Virus record (IMG/VR): IMGVR_UViG_3300030101_002103
Span: 1 to 59,895 of that record
Source of the DNA: a virus
Strand: one strand, 5' to 3'
Length of the DNA stretch: 59,895 nt
Below, piece by piece: positions 53,215 through 59,616 of the stretch (the stretch's first letter is position 1; each line of letters starts with the position of its first letter). A program made the translations under genes and the position numbers. The notes under the pieces were generated by a model. It did no database searches, was not told the DNA's origin, and was given only the letters and a program-made list of their open reading frames with translations.

Positions 53215-53608
53215 TTGTTATTAAATTTAATTGTTTATTGCGTTTTGAATATTTAATTAAGAGATTCTCTCTTGTAGTTTTTAATTTTTGTATGTGCTTA
53301 TCGTTCTTTCTTGTGTTAATTTCCTTCTTAATTCTTTCCTCGATCAGATTTAATTTTCTTTTGCAGTTAAGCATTGATAATCTTATTGATCCTTCTTTCC
53401 ACCCAAACTTATAAAATAAATCATACTCCTCTTGATTACACTCTTGAAAGTAATCTCCACTTCTACTACAATTTAATATTTCAGTTTTAGATGGAAACTT
53501 CTGAATTTTTGCCCCATAGTTTAAAACACTTTTACCTAATGGTTTGTCTATAATTCTGGAATAATTATCTTCAATAGCTTGTTTAAATATATCCTCTAAA
53601 CTATACAT
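53189..53608 (-). CDS. Hypothetical basic coiled-coil protein (139 aa)
   Basis: A structured N-half (YSLEDIFKQAIEDNYSRIID, then YDLFYKFGWKEGSIRLSML) is followed by a Lys/Arg coiled coil. It lies between the DnaA-like and Sak genes and overlaps both. It could bind DNA as a recombination mediator, but that is inference. Confidence 0.65.
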   Translation of the reverse strand: MYSLEDIFKQAIEDNYSRIIDKPLGKSVLNYGAKIQKFPSKTEILNCSRSGDYFQECNQEEYDLFYKFGWKEGSIRLSMLNCKRKLNLIEERIKKEINTRKNDKHIQKLKTTRENLLIKYSKRNKQLNLITNGKKEKHF

Positions 53609-53894
53609 TCTCCATTTCTCTTACCACTGATTGAAAATCTTTATCTTTATTTATAAGTTCTTTAGCTTTTTTATATCCATGAATGATTGTAGAATGGCTA
53701 ACTTTATGTCCCTGCTCCTCCATAAATCTTTGGATGTAAGATATTCTGATAGGTCTTTCCATACACATATAGTAGAGCATTTGTCTTGCATCTACTATTT
53801 CCCTTTTTTTTGTTTTGTCAAACATCTGATCCATTGTCAGATGAAATTGCTTTGCAATAGCTATTGCATAAGCATCAAATATTTCTTTTTTCAT
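53601..53894 (-). CDS. Second DnaA domain IV-like protein (97 aa)
   Basis: EIVDARQMLYYMCMERPIRI (~32-51) is the first helix, and VSHSTIIHGYKKAKELINKD (~65-84) matches the DnaA signature DHTTVLHA-KI, with SHSTIIHGYKKA. No AAA+ domain is present. It is the first gene of the recombination set. Together with the 46395 protein it may recognise the phage origin or the repeat regions. Confidence 0.75.
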   Translation of the reverse strand: MKKEIFDAYAIAIAKQFHLTMDQMFDKTKKREIVDARQMLYYMCMERPIRISYIQRFMEEQGHKVSHSTIIHGYKKAKELINKDKDFQSVVREMENV

Positions 53895-53971
53895 TTGATT
53901 TTATTATGATTAAATTAGTCGGCTAATATAATTCTTTTTCAATAAATAGCCAAAACTTGTTTAACTTATTT

Positions 53972-54241
53972 TTATTTCTTTTCTTTTTTACATTGCACTC
54001 TATACAATATAAGATATCCAATTAAGTCCAGTAAAGTATCTTCGGTCTGATCATTGATACCTACTTGTTTAATTCTACTTAATTTATCATCTATTCTCGC
54101 CAGTATTCCTTCTTTAGCAGATAATTTAGAAAAGATTTTAGGGGGATCGTTTGCAGTATCTCCATATGCTTTATTCTTTTCAAGCAATAGCATTATTACT
54201 TCTCTTCCTACCTCCTTAATTAACTCATCTGTTTTTTTCAT
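53972..54241 (-). CDS. MazG-like / DUF1599 (Nmad1-type) protein (89 aa)
   Basis: NKAYGDTANDPPKIFSKLSA, then ILARIDDKLSRIKQ and DTLLDLIGYLILYRVQ, form the all-alpha pattern of DUF1599 and MazG-like proteins. The Glu/Asp pairs in DDK and D-x-x-GY bind Mg-nucleotide. It probably hydrolyses nucleotides or takes part in base modification. It is at the head of the replication genes. Confidence 0.75.
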   Translation of the reverse strand: MKKTDELIKEVGREVIMLLLEKNKAYGDTANDPPKIFSKLSAKEGILARIDDKLSRIKQVGINDQTEDTLLDLIGYLILYRVQCKKEKK

Positions 54242-54426
54242 AATTTATTATTTAATTTATTTTTCCAAAATTCTTTTCTACCTAATTTAGTTTCCAAATA
54301 TAATTTTTTGAGCTGATTCTCAAAATATTCTCTCATATATTCATTATCTATTATTATTCTACCCTCTTTATTTTCGTGGTAGAATACTGGTATAGTTATA
54401 CTTGTTCTCATTACTTTTTTCGCCAT
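54238..54426 (-). CDS. Small basic protein (62 aa)
   Basis: The protein is VMRTSITIPVFYHENKEGRI, then a helix with YFENQLKKLYLETKLGRKEF. The beta strand followed by a helix looks like a ribbon-helix-helix, but this is weak. It overlaps both neighbours (4 and 16 bases). Confidence 0.6.
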   Translation of the reverse strand: MAKKVMRTSITIPVFYHENKEGRIIIDNEYMREYFENQLKKLYLETKLGRKEFWKNKLNNKL

Positions 54427-54689
54427 TTTTTATAATTTTTTGATCGTTCTTTACTAATTATTTGATTATACTTTTCTCTTTTTTTCTCCATTTTCTTTCT
54501 ATTTTTTTGATGAAACTTGTCAAAATCACTTATATTTCTTTCAATATAACTATAATCTTCAGTAGATTTTTCTGTCTTTCCACTATACTTAAAGTAGTCA
54601 TCCATATCTATAGTGTTTTGCTTATAGAGATCCTCTAAAAATTTCTTTTGCTTTACTTCTGCAATTAAATTTCTAACAAGTTCTTTCAT
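54411..54689 (-). CDS. Basic helical protein (92 aa)
   Basis: I choose the ATG at 54689, which overlaps the previous stop as TAATG, over the longer start at 54731. The protein is helical and Lys-rich (LIAEVKQKKFLEDLYKQNTI, then KKMEKKREKYNQIISKERSK). The function is unknown. Confidence 0.6.
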   Translation of the reverse strand: MKELVRNLIAEVKQKKFLEDLYKQNTIDMDDYFKYSGKTEKSTEDYSYIERNISDFDKFHQKNRKKMEKKREKYNQIISKERSKNYKKWRKK

Positions 54690-54952
54690 TACAAATGTCC
54701 TCCAATTCCATCCTCTCCCATATACATCCATTCACTCTCCTCATCCTTATCAGTCCAATCGTATGTGTCCATACCATTACCAAAAACAAATTCTGATATA
54801 TTTATTTTTGTATCTAATGTATCTACCCATTTGTCCTCATTATTAAGTAGCCATTCGTGGACTTCGGTTTCCCCATCTATCAAATCAGGAACATCTATTT
54901 CTATTTCAGCATACTTATGATATACTGATCTTTGCATAATTTTTACTTTCAT
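54689..54952 (-). CDS. Acidic hypothetical protein (87 aa)
   Basis: A beta start, VKIMQRSVYHKYAEIEIDVP, is followed by a very acidic C-terminus with YDWTDKDEESEWMYMGEDG. It overlaps the next gene by a stop/start. Its acidity suggests a DNA mimic or host inhibitor, but nothing proves it. Confidence 0.6.
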   Translation of the reverse strand: MKVKIMQRSVYHKYAEIEIDVPDLIDGETEVHEWLLNNEDKWVDTLDTKINISEFVFGNGMDTYDWTDKDEESEWMYMGEDGIGGHL

Positions 54953-54990
54953 TTTAATTTATTTATTGTTAATTCTTTTACCTCTGTGCG

Positions 54991-55221
54991 TTAGTCAACA
55001 ACACCATTTCCATAAAACATCTTGAACTTAGTGCCTTCACTTAAAGATTTATACCAATCAAAATACTCTTGTTGTAAATTTTTGTCTTCAAACTTGTAAT
55101 AACTACCATTACAATATCTTAATCTGTTATTTTCTGCATCAAACTTTTTAAAGATTTCTTCTTTAGTTCCACTCCAATTTTCAACTTTTTTTATTTTATT
55201 ATCCCAGTATTCTACTTTCAT
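54991..55221 (-). CDS. Hypothetical protein (76 aa)
   Basis: The protein is MKVEYWDNKIKKVENWSGTK, then EEIFKKFDAENNRLRYCNGS and YYKFEDKN. A beta start and aromatic residues suggest a small fold. The leader is AATTAAATAAAATG, repeated before several genes of this arm. No function is known. Confidence 0.6.
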   Translation of the reverse strand: MKVEYWDNKIKKVENWSGTKEEIFKKFDAENNRLRYCNGSYYKFEDKNLQQEYFDWYKSLSEGTKFKMFYGNGVVD

Positions 55222-55232
55222 TTTATTTAATT

Positions 55233-55427
55233 TTAATTTACACTATTACTCCAATCGTAAATCTTGGAATTTATTATTATTTCACTCTCAACTTCTTTTA
55301 TATCATCCTCATCAAGATTGTATAAAAAGGTTATAAACTCATCTACATTGTTTATATTGTAATTATCTAAAAATCTTTCTAAATCTTGAGGGTATAATTC
55401 TCCTATTGTTGTTATCAATTTTTCCAT
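55233..55427 (-). CDS. Acidic helical protein (64 aa)
   Basis: The protein is MEKLITTIGELYPQDLERFL, then DNYNINNVDEFITFLYNLDE with an acidic end. Its stop is 11 bases before the next ATG. The function is unknown. Confidence 0.6.
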   Translation of the reverse strand: MEKLITTIGELYPQDLERFLDNYNINNVDEFITFLYNLDEDDIKEVESEIIINSKIYDWSNSVN

Positions 55428-55429
55428 TT

Positions 55430-56107
55430 CTATTTTACTAATTCTAAGTGGTTAAACTTCTTTCTCGCCTCCTCCAATGTTTTACCTAAAAAATCATTGG
55501 AATAATCTGCATAATAACCTACTCCATTTTCATAATGAGGATGATCCTCTAATAATTTTGTTATACATATAGTATAATCATTAGTTTCTATCTCATCTAC
55601 CTCATCCCATTGTGGCTCATCATATTGGCTAAAAAATATACATTCTCCTTCTTCATAATCTAATTCTGCTCCCCATCCAGTTTCCTCCTCGTATTCATAA
55701 TGAAAAGATGGAAAATCTTTAGCAAACATTTGAATTATAGTTTCTCCTATTGGACTCCACGCAGATGTAAACATAATTACATCATCATCTATTCCAAAAT
55801 CATAACATCCCCACTTTGTTCCCCAATTATTGAGACACCAATCATACCAATTAGTTGCTCCATACTTTTCTTTTAATTTTGTTAATTCTTTTTCAGGAAT
55901 AGCAACATTTTTTCCATCTACATCTCTCCAATATCTAACTGACTTACCATTTATTGTAGTATTACCATTTACAATACCATCTAACTCTTTTGGAAATGGT
56001 TTGTAGTATCTACATAGTCCACCATCTAACTTAATTTGTTTTAATATTTCCTCTTGCTTTTTAGTAGGATTGGAAATAGAAATCCTCGTATAACAATGAT
56101 TTGGCAT
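55430..56107 (-). CDS. YubB/Api92-like ferredoxin-fold protein (225 aa)
   Basis: MPNHCYTRISISNPTKKQEE and NWYDWCLNNWGTKWGCYDFG are hallmarks of DUF1281 / YubB ferredoxin-like (Api92-like) proteins, found in phages and plasmids. TSAWSPIGETIIQMFAKDFP is the next family helix. The C-terminus is acidic. The role is unknown in the family. An A/T-rich leader precedes the ATG. Confidence 0.82.
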   Translation of the reverse strand: MPNHCYTRISISNPTKKQEEILKQIKLDGGLCRYYKPFPKELDGIVNGNTTINGKSVRYWRDVDGKNVAIPEKELTKLKEKYGATNWYDWCLNNWGTKWGCYDFGIDDDVIMFTSAWSPIGETIIQMFAKDFPSFHYEYEEETGWGAELDYEEGECIFFSQYDEPQWDEVDEIETNDYTICITKLLEDHPHYENGVGYYADYSNDFLGKTLEEARKKFNHLELVK

Positions 56108-56133
56108 TTTATTTAATTTTAATTGATTTATAA

Positions 56134-56388
56134 TTATATTACTGGTATTGTTTGCAATTCTTTAAATGAGGTTGATATTGCTCCTCCATCATTACCCTCA
56201 TCATCCATCATAGGAACAAGCCAATCTTTACCATCTAATTGTATAGCTATTGGTTTCTTATACCACATATTTTGTTCCATTTCTTCATCACATATGTATT
56301 GAACGCTTGTTATTGTCTTACCAACTAAATGTTTTGATATTAACTCTGTCCAATATTTTTCTACTTCTTCTTTACTATAATTTTTCAT
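56134..56388 (-). CDS. Conserved small phage protein, DDEGNDGGA type (84 aa)
   Basis: LVGKTITSVQYICDEEMEQN, then KPIAIQLDGKDWLVPMMDDE and GNDGGAIST, form a motif I recall from many phage genomes without assigned function. It is a beta-rich, acidic protein. It has the repeated A/T-rich leader. Confidence 0.7.
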   Translation of the reverse strand: MKNYSKEEVEKYWTELISKHLVGKTITSVQYICDEEMEQNMWYKKPIAIQLDGKDWLVPMMDDEGNDGGAISTSFKELQTIPVI

Positions 56389-56403
56389 TTTATTTAATTT
56401 AAT

Positions 56404-56589
56404 TTAATTATTACTCGGTTTAATAACTTTATCGTATAATCTTTCTCTATATTCTACTTCATCTTTACTCAATTCCAACTCAAATTCTCCAATGTTTATA
56501 TACATTTTATCCTTTTGTATAAAAGTATCTATATCGTGGAGGGCAAACCATTTGTCTGCTTTTTTAAGTATATCTATATAATTTTGCAT
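56404..56589 (-). CDS. Hypothetical protein (61 aa)
   Basis: The protein is MQNYIDILKKADKWFALHDI, then INIGEFELELSKDEVEYRER. It is a small alpha/beta protein. A possible structured RNA or terminator element precedes it at 56611-56702. Confidence 0.6.
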   Translation of the reverse strand: MQNYIDILKKADKWFALHDIDTFIQKDKMYINIGEFELELSKDEVEYRERLYDKVIKPSNN

Positions 56590-56610
56590 TTTATTCTGTT
56601 TTTATTTATT

Positions 56611-56702
56611 AAAAAAAATAAGGTAAGAGGTGGGTATCGCAACTGATTTCTCTCTTATTAAGTGTATAGTAGTTAATTACTCTACAACCCTTACACACCT
56701 TA
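56611..56702 (-). other. Structured intergenic element of unknown kind
   Basis: The 117-base gap 56590-56706 holds no gene. On the minus strand TAAGGT pairs with ACCTTA at the ends, and GGGT pairs with ACCC inside, enclosing about 50 nt that can form a further hairpin (ATTAA/TTAAT). Eight T follow the outer stem. It may be a terminator with a large folded loop or a structured regulatory RNA. It does not fit a tRNA, and the hammerhead core is absent. Confidence 0.4.
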
Positions 56703-56706
56703 TATA

Positions 56707-56919
56707 CTATTCATCTCTCATATCCTCAAGATAATTTTCTCGTTGGATCTCTTGGTATTCGTATTCCTCTATCTCCTCACAATACTCATTACATTCACTA
56801 CATAGTAATTTATCCTCATCAAACATTTCACTATATATTTCCTCATACTCTGCTCCACAACATCTACTTACCATTTCAGTATAGTCAGGAGATGCTAATT
56901 TCCATTGATCATAATTCAT
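56707..56919 (-). CDS. Small zinc-ribbon protein (70 aa)
   Basis: SRCCGAEYEEIYSEMFDEDK and LLCSECNEYCEEIEEYE give a CC...CxxC pattern like a mini zinc ribbon. The C-terminus is acidic. It overlaps neither neighbour (one base apart upstream). The function is unknown. Confidence 0.65.
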   Translation of the reverse strand: MNYDQWKLASPDYTEMVSRCCGAEYEEIYSEMFDEDKLLCSECNEYCEEIEEYEYQEIQRENYLEDMRDE

Positions 56920-56920
56920 A

Positions 56921-57214
56921 TTATCTATATTTAATTTGTTCTATTTTAATTGTCCCACTATTTATCATATTGAATACTTCATTCCAATTCCCTTTGTCCA
57001 TCTCCCATTCAATATCATCTCTCTTGAATTTAGTTTGGAAATTACTATAAGCAAATGGAGATGTAAATATTTTATAATCTCCATCAACTTTTCTAACTCT
57101 CCATCTATATTTGTTGTCGCACATTACTGAAACAACATCAATTTTAATTTCTCTTGGCTTTCCCTCAACTTTTAGTGTTGGAGGATTGGATTGTAATTTT
57201 TGATATAAACTCAT
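56921..57214 (-). CDS. Hypothetical protein (97 aa)
   Basis: The protein is MSLYQKLQSNPPTLKVEGKP, then DVVSVMCDNKYRWRVRKVDG and YKIFTSPFAYSNFQ. It has a beta-rich core. The ATG overlaps the TGA of the gene at 57211 as ATGA. No family is known. Confidence 0.6.
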   Translation of the reverse strand: MSLYQKLQSNPPTLKVEGKPREIKIDVVSVMCDNKYRWRVRKVDGDYKIFTSPFAYSNFQTKFKRDDIEWEMDKGNWNEVFNMINSGTIKIEQIKYR

Positions 57215-57321
57215 TTCTTTTTCTTTTTATTTTTATTGATTTGTTTATGGATGTATTCCATCCACTCATTGTAGTTTTTAGCAGAACGCTTACCTACTTT
57301 ATATGTTCTCATTGGTTTCAT
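57211..57321 (-). CDS. Tiny basic protein (36 aa)
   Basis: The protein is MKPMRTYKVGKRSAKNYNEW, then MEYIHKQINKNKKKKK. The ATGA junction with the next gene supports translation. It has one amphipathic helix and a Lys tail. Confidence 0.5.
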   Translation of the reverse strand: MKPMRTYKVGKRSAKNYNEWMEYIHKQINKNKKKKK

Positions 57322-57372
57322 TTTGCAATATTAAGTATTATTATTTAATTACACAAGTTTTATTAAAGATTT

Positions 57373-57612
57373 CTACAATATAATATGTAACAACTTGATT
57401 AACTGCAAGATAACAAATGCAGAAAATATTAGTATTATTCCCATTATTACTGCAAATTGTATTCCTTCTTTAATAAACTTTGGTAAGTTTTTCTTTAATT
57501 CTTCCCATTCCTGAGGCGTAGGATCTAAATCTTTATGGTCGGATGCTTCGTTATGAAACACATCATTATATCCACTATCCTTACACCAATCAAATTCGTT
57601 TTCTTTTTTCAT
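57373..57612 (-). CDS. Small membrane-anchored protein (79 aa)
   Basis: A charged N-half (FDWCKDSGYNDVFHNEASDH, then PTPQEWEELKKNLPKFI) is followed by a C-terminal membrane helix at ~53-72 (FAVIMGIILIFSAFVILQLI). It is likely a C-tail-anchored inner-membrane protein that could act in superinfection exclusion or host takeover (inference). Confidence 0.6.
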   Translation of the reverse strand: MKKENEFDWCKDSGYNDVFHNEASDHKDLDPTPQEWEELKKNLPKFIKEGIQFAVIMGIILIFSAFVILQLIKLLHIIL

Positions 57613-57614
57613 AT

Positions 57615-58064
57615 CTATTTAATTTTAATGTTATAAGTTTCTCCCATCGGACTATCGTGGTGTGCTATTCTCACTTCATATTCTCCATTATCATCTTTTG
57701 TCATTAGGTAGGTTAAATCACATTTAGGAGCAATCTCTCTAAACATATCTATTGTTTCATTTAGAGTAAAGGTTTTCTCTCCACTTCTATTTCTCCATCC
57801 CATATTTTTTCCTTCTACATAAACTTCTTTACCAATCTGTTTAGTAAACTCCTCCTCTAAATCTATCTCAAACATTTCCCAATATATAGATTTGTCATAA
57901 TCTCCCCAAAAGAACTCCTCAATCTCCTGATCAGAAATATCCTCAATTTCTCTTACTTCACTACAATAGATTTGCTGATATTCTGTTTTGTTTTTTTGAA
58001 AGTATTCAATGTCGTGTGATATTTGATTTGCGACATCATACTCTGCTACTACATACTTTTTCAT
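57615..58064 (-). CDS. Acidic hypothetical protein (149 aa)
   Basis: The protein is MKKYVVAEYDVANQISHDIE, then EEFFWGDYDKSIYWEMFEID and VRIAHHDSPMGETYNIK. It is rich in Glu and Asp. It has the repeated A/T leader. No family is recognised. Confidence 0.6.
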   Translation of the reverse strand: MKKYVVAEYDVANQISHDIEYFQKNKTEYQQIYCSEVREIEDISDQEIEEFFWGDYDKSIYWEMFEIDLEEEFTKQIGKEVYVEGKNMGWRNRSGEKTFTLNETIDMFREIAPKCDLTYLMTKDDNGEYEVRIAHHDSPMGETYNIKIK

Positions 58065-58102
58065 TTTATTTAATTTTAATTGTGCGAGGAATATCCCTCT
58101 AC

Positions 58103-58140
58103 CACCAAAAGCCCACTACTTTCATAGTGAGCCAAAGGTG
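58103..58140 (-). terminator. Possible hairpin terminator
   Basis: CACC/GGTG and GC-CACTA/TAGTG-GC pairs form a long interrupted stem. On the minus strand TTTT follows the inner stem. It is a weak terminator or mRNA-stabilising hairpin in the gap 58065-58154. Confidence 0.4.
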
Positions 58141-58154
58141 TCCTACACACACAA

Positions 58155-58244
58155 TTAGTATTTATTCTTATTTATTTTTCTATATGCTTGTGCCTTTTGT
58201 TTTTTTACTTGTCTCTTGACTTCTATCGTTCTAAATGTTCCCAT
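58155..58244 (-). CDS. Tiny Lys/Arg-rich peptide (29 aa)
   Basis: The peptide is MGTFRTIEVKRQVKKQKAQA, ending in YRKINKNKY, after an A/T-rich leader AATTAAATAAG. It is short, so it could be spurious. Confidence 0.35.
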   Translation of the reverse strand: MGTFRTIEVKRQVKKQKAQAYRKINKNKY

Positions 58245-58245
58245 C

Positions 58246-58428
58246 TTATTTAATTTTATAGTATTCTATAAGTAAAGAGTCGTTCTTTACCTGATACTCG
58301 TTATACAATTTATTTAACTCATAATCAATCTTACTTCTTTGGTGTAATTGTTCAGGAGTAAGTTTGTTCATCATTCCACAACTACTCAATGTGAGTATTG
58401 CAGAGAATGTTATTATTATCTTTTTCAT
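58246..58428 (-). CDS. Small lipoprotein (60 aa)
   Basis: I start at the ATG at 58428 because it gives a clean signal peptide: MKKIIITFSAILTLSSCGMM has a basic start, a hydrophobic stretch and the lipobox LSSC. The mature part is a charged helix. It is exported and lipid-anchored, as phage superinfection-exclusion and spanin-type lipoproteins are. It follows a second lipoprotein at 58457, which stands after hammerhead A. Confidence 0.7.
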   Translation of the reverse strand: MKKIIITFSAILTLSSCGMMNKLTPEQLHQRSKIDYELNKLYNEYQVKNDSLLIEYYKIK

Positions 58429-58456
58429 TTTTTTAATTTTTAGATTAAACTTCATT

Positions 58457-58576
58457 TTAATGGTATGCTGGACATTTATTGTAATTCTTTACATAACTAC
58501 CCCCACAACTACTTGTTGAGGCACAACTCGATAGTAAGAATGTCAATACTACCATTGCTAAAATTATCTTTTTCAT
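58457..58576 (-). CDS. Small lipoprotein downstream of hammerhead A (39 aa)
   Basis: MKKIILAMVVLTFLLSSCAS has a typical lipobox LSSC, and the mature tail (TSSCGGSYVKNYNKCPAYH) carries two more Cys. Ribozyme cleavage would leave a 25-nt leader (AGTATTAACAAACACATACA...) before this ATG. It is too short for the ORF threshold, but the signal peptide is strong. Confidence 0.65.
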   Translation of the reverse strand: MKKIILAMVVLTFLLSSCASTSSCGGSYVKNYNKCPAYH

Positions 58577-58593
58577 TTGTTTGTATGTGTTTG

Positions 58594-58668
58594 TTAATAC
58601 TGACTATGTTAGTTTCGATCGGAATTCCTAACATAGTTTCGTCCCATCAGGACTCATCAGAGTATTTA
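58594..58668 (-). ncRNA. Type-I hammerhead ribozyme A
   Basis: On the minus strand stem I is AATACT/AGTATT. The core CTGATGA is followed by stem II GTCC/GGAC (loop TGATG), the core GAAA, and stem III CTATGTTAG/CTAACATAG with a 15-nt loop. GTC at 58604-58602 is the cleavage triplet. Cleavage lies between 58602 and 58601. All invariant hammerhead residues are present. Its 5' end overlaps the TAA stop of the 58666 gene, and the next ATG is 25 nt after the cut. Confidence 0.93.
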
Positions 58669-59094
58669 TATATGTAGTGTTAATTCTCTCTCATAATCTA
58701 AAACACCTTTCTCAATATGCATTCTATATCCTACATCAAAAGGTAAATATTCAACTATTACCCTACCCACATCATCATCCTCTTCTCCTTTCCATTCCAT
58801 ATCTCCCTCGGCATAAATCAAATGGTCACTTGCTTTACTCCAATCAAGTAACTTTTTTAGGAAGAATTTTATCCATTGCTTACCCTCGTAAGTTTTTTCA
58901 CTACCATTCCATCTAAACTCCTTTCCATCAATGCAGAAATCACACCATATACTTGGAAACTTTCTTTTTGGGTTTCCATAGTTATACTCGCTATCGTGCC
59001 TATTCTCTACAATAGTATTCCATTCTTTTAACTCTTGTTGTTTTAATGGTCTGCTTAATTTTAAACTACCATTCCAATCGGTATTATATCCCAT
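58666..59094 (-). CDS. Hypothetical protein between hammerheads B and A (142 aa)
   Basis: I start at the ATG at 59094 (MGYNTDWNGSLKLSRPLKQQ) because an upstream in-frame start would lie inside hammerhead B. The protein has many Trp and charged residues (KFPSIWCDFCIDGKEFRWNG, then DVGRVIVEYLPFDVGYRMHI). The pattern of Trp and acidic runs resembles uncharacterised phage proteins of this arm. Its stop is part of hammerhead A. Confidence 0.65.
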   Translation of the reverse strand: MGYNTDWNGSLKLSRPLKQQELKEWNTIVENRHDSEYNYGNPKRKFPSIWCDFCIDGKEFRWNGSEKTYEGKQWIKFFLKKLLDWSKASDHLIYAEGDMEWKGEEDDDVGRVIVEYLPFDVGYRMHIEKGVLDYERELTLHI

Positions 59095-59110
59095 TTTATT
59101 TGTGTGTTTG

Positions 59111-59174
59111 TTAATACTGACTATCTCAGCTGAGATAGTTTCGTTCCATTTCAGGAAACTCATCAGAGTATTTA
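59111..59174 (-). ncRNA. Type-I hammerhead ribozyme B
   Basis: On the minus strand stem I is AATACT/AGTATT. CTGATGA is followed by stem II GTTTC/GGAAC (one T-G wobble; loop CTGAAAT), GAAA and stem III CTATCTC/GAGATAG with the AGCT tetraloop, then GTC. Cleavage lies between 59119 and 59118. It begins on the TAA stop of the 59172 gene, and the next ATG is 24 nt after the cut. The stem sequences differ from copy A while pairing is kept, which is good evidence for a selected RNA structure. Confidence 0.93.
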
Positions 59175-59411
59175 GTATTTGTATAAATTATTATTTTGCA
59201 ACGCTTCAAAAATATTTGTTGTTTTAAATTCTTTTTCTGTTAACTCTTCGTTTGCACCACTAATGGAATGAAAAATTGTAAAGGTGTTTGTTTCTGTATT
59301 ATAAATTATTTCTTTGCTACTTCTTACCATTCCATTTGCTAACGATATAAAACAATCTAAATAATCTTCTGTATGTTGTTTTATTTGGTTTATATTTTTA
59401 ATTCTTTCCAT
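59172..59411 (-). CDS. Hypothetical protein (79 aa)
   Basis: The protein is MERIKNINQIKQHTEDYLDC, then MVRSSKEIIYNTETNTFTIF and SISGANEELTEKEFKTTN. It is a mixed alpha/beta protein ending NNLYKY. It is 3 bases from the 59415 gene. Its TAA is the 5' edge of hammerhead B. No function is recognised. Confidence 0.6.
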   Translation of the reverse strand: MERIKNINQIKQHTEDYLDCFISLANGMVRSSKEIIYNTETNTFTIFHSISGANEELTEKEFKTTNIFEALQNNNLYKY

Positions 59412-59414
59412 TCT

Positions 59415-59600
59415 CTATTTATTTATTTCGTTATAAAATTGTTTTATTTGTTCCTGACTCATCTCAATATCGTAGGTGTCAGTTAATTCTTTGCTCCATA
59501 CACATATCCAAATGCTTTTAGTTTGTTGGTTTACCCAAGTATCTAAATCGTATGTTTTATTGATATAATCGGATGTTTGCTCTAATTGTGTTAAATTCAT
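59415..59600 (-). CDS. Hypothetical protein downstream of hammerhead C (61 aa)
   Basis: I start at the ATG at 59600 (MNLTQLEQTSDYINKTYDLD), 24 nt after the cleavage site of hammerhead C. The longer frame would translate through the ribozyme. TWVNQQTKSIWICVWSKELT suggests a small beta fold. The function is unknown. Confidence 0.6.
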   Translation of the reverse strand: MNLTQLEQTSDYINKTYDLDTWVNQQTKSIWICVWSKELTDTYDIEMSQEQIKQFYNEINK

Positions 59601-59616
59601 TTGTGTGTTGATTAAG

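Noticed and set aside
56611-56702. tRNA gene in the 56590-56706 gap
   Set aside because: The end stem and a C/A-rich 3' side look superficially like a tRNA, but D-arm, anticodon stem and the TTCGA loop do not form.
58666-59163. Longer starts for genes 58666 and 59415
   Set aside because: The upstream in-frame starts lie inside hammerheads B and C; the ATGs 24 nt after the cut sites fit better.
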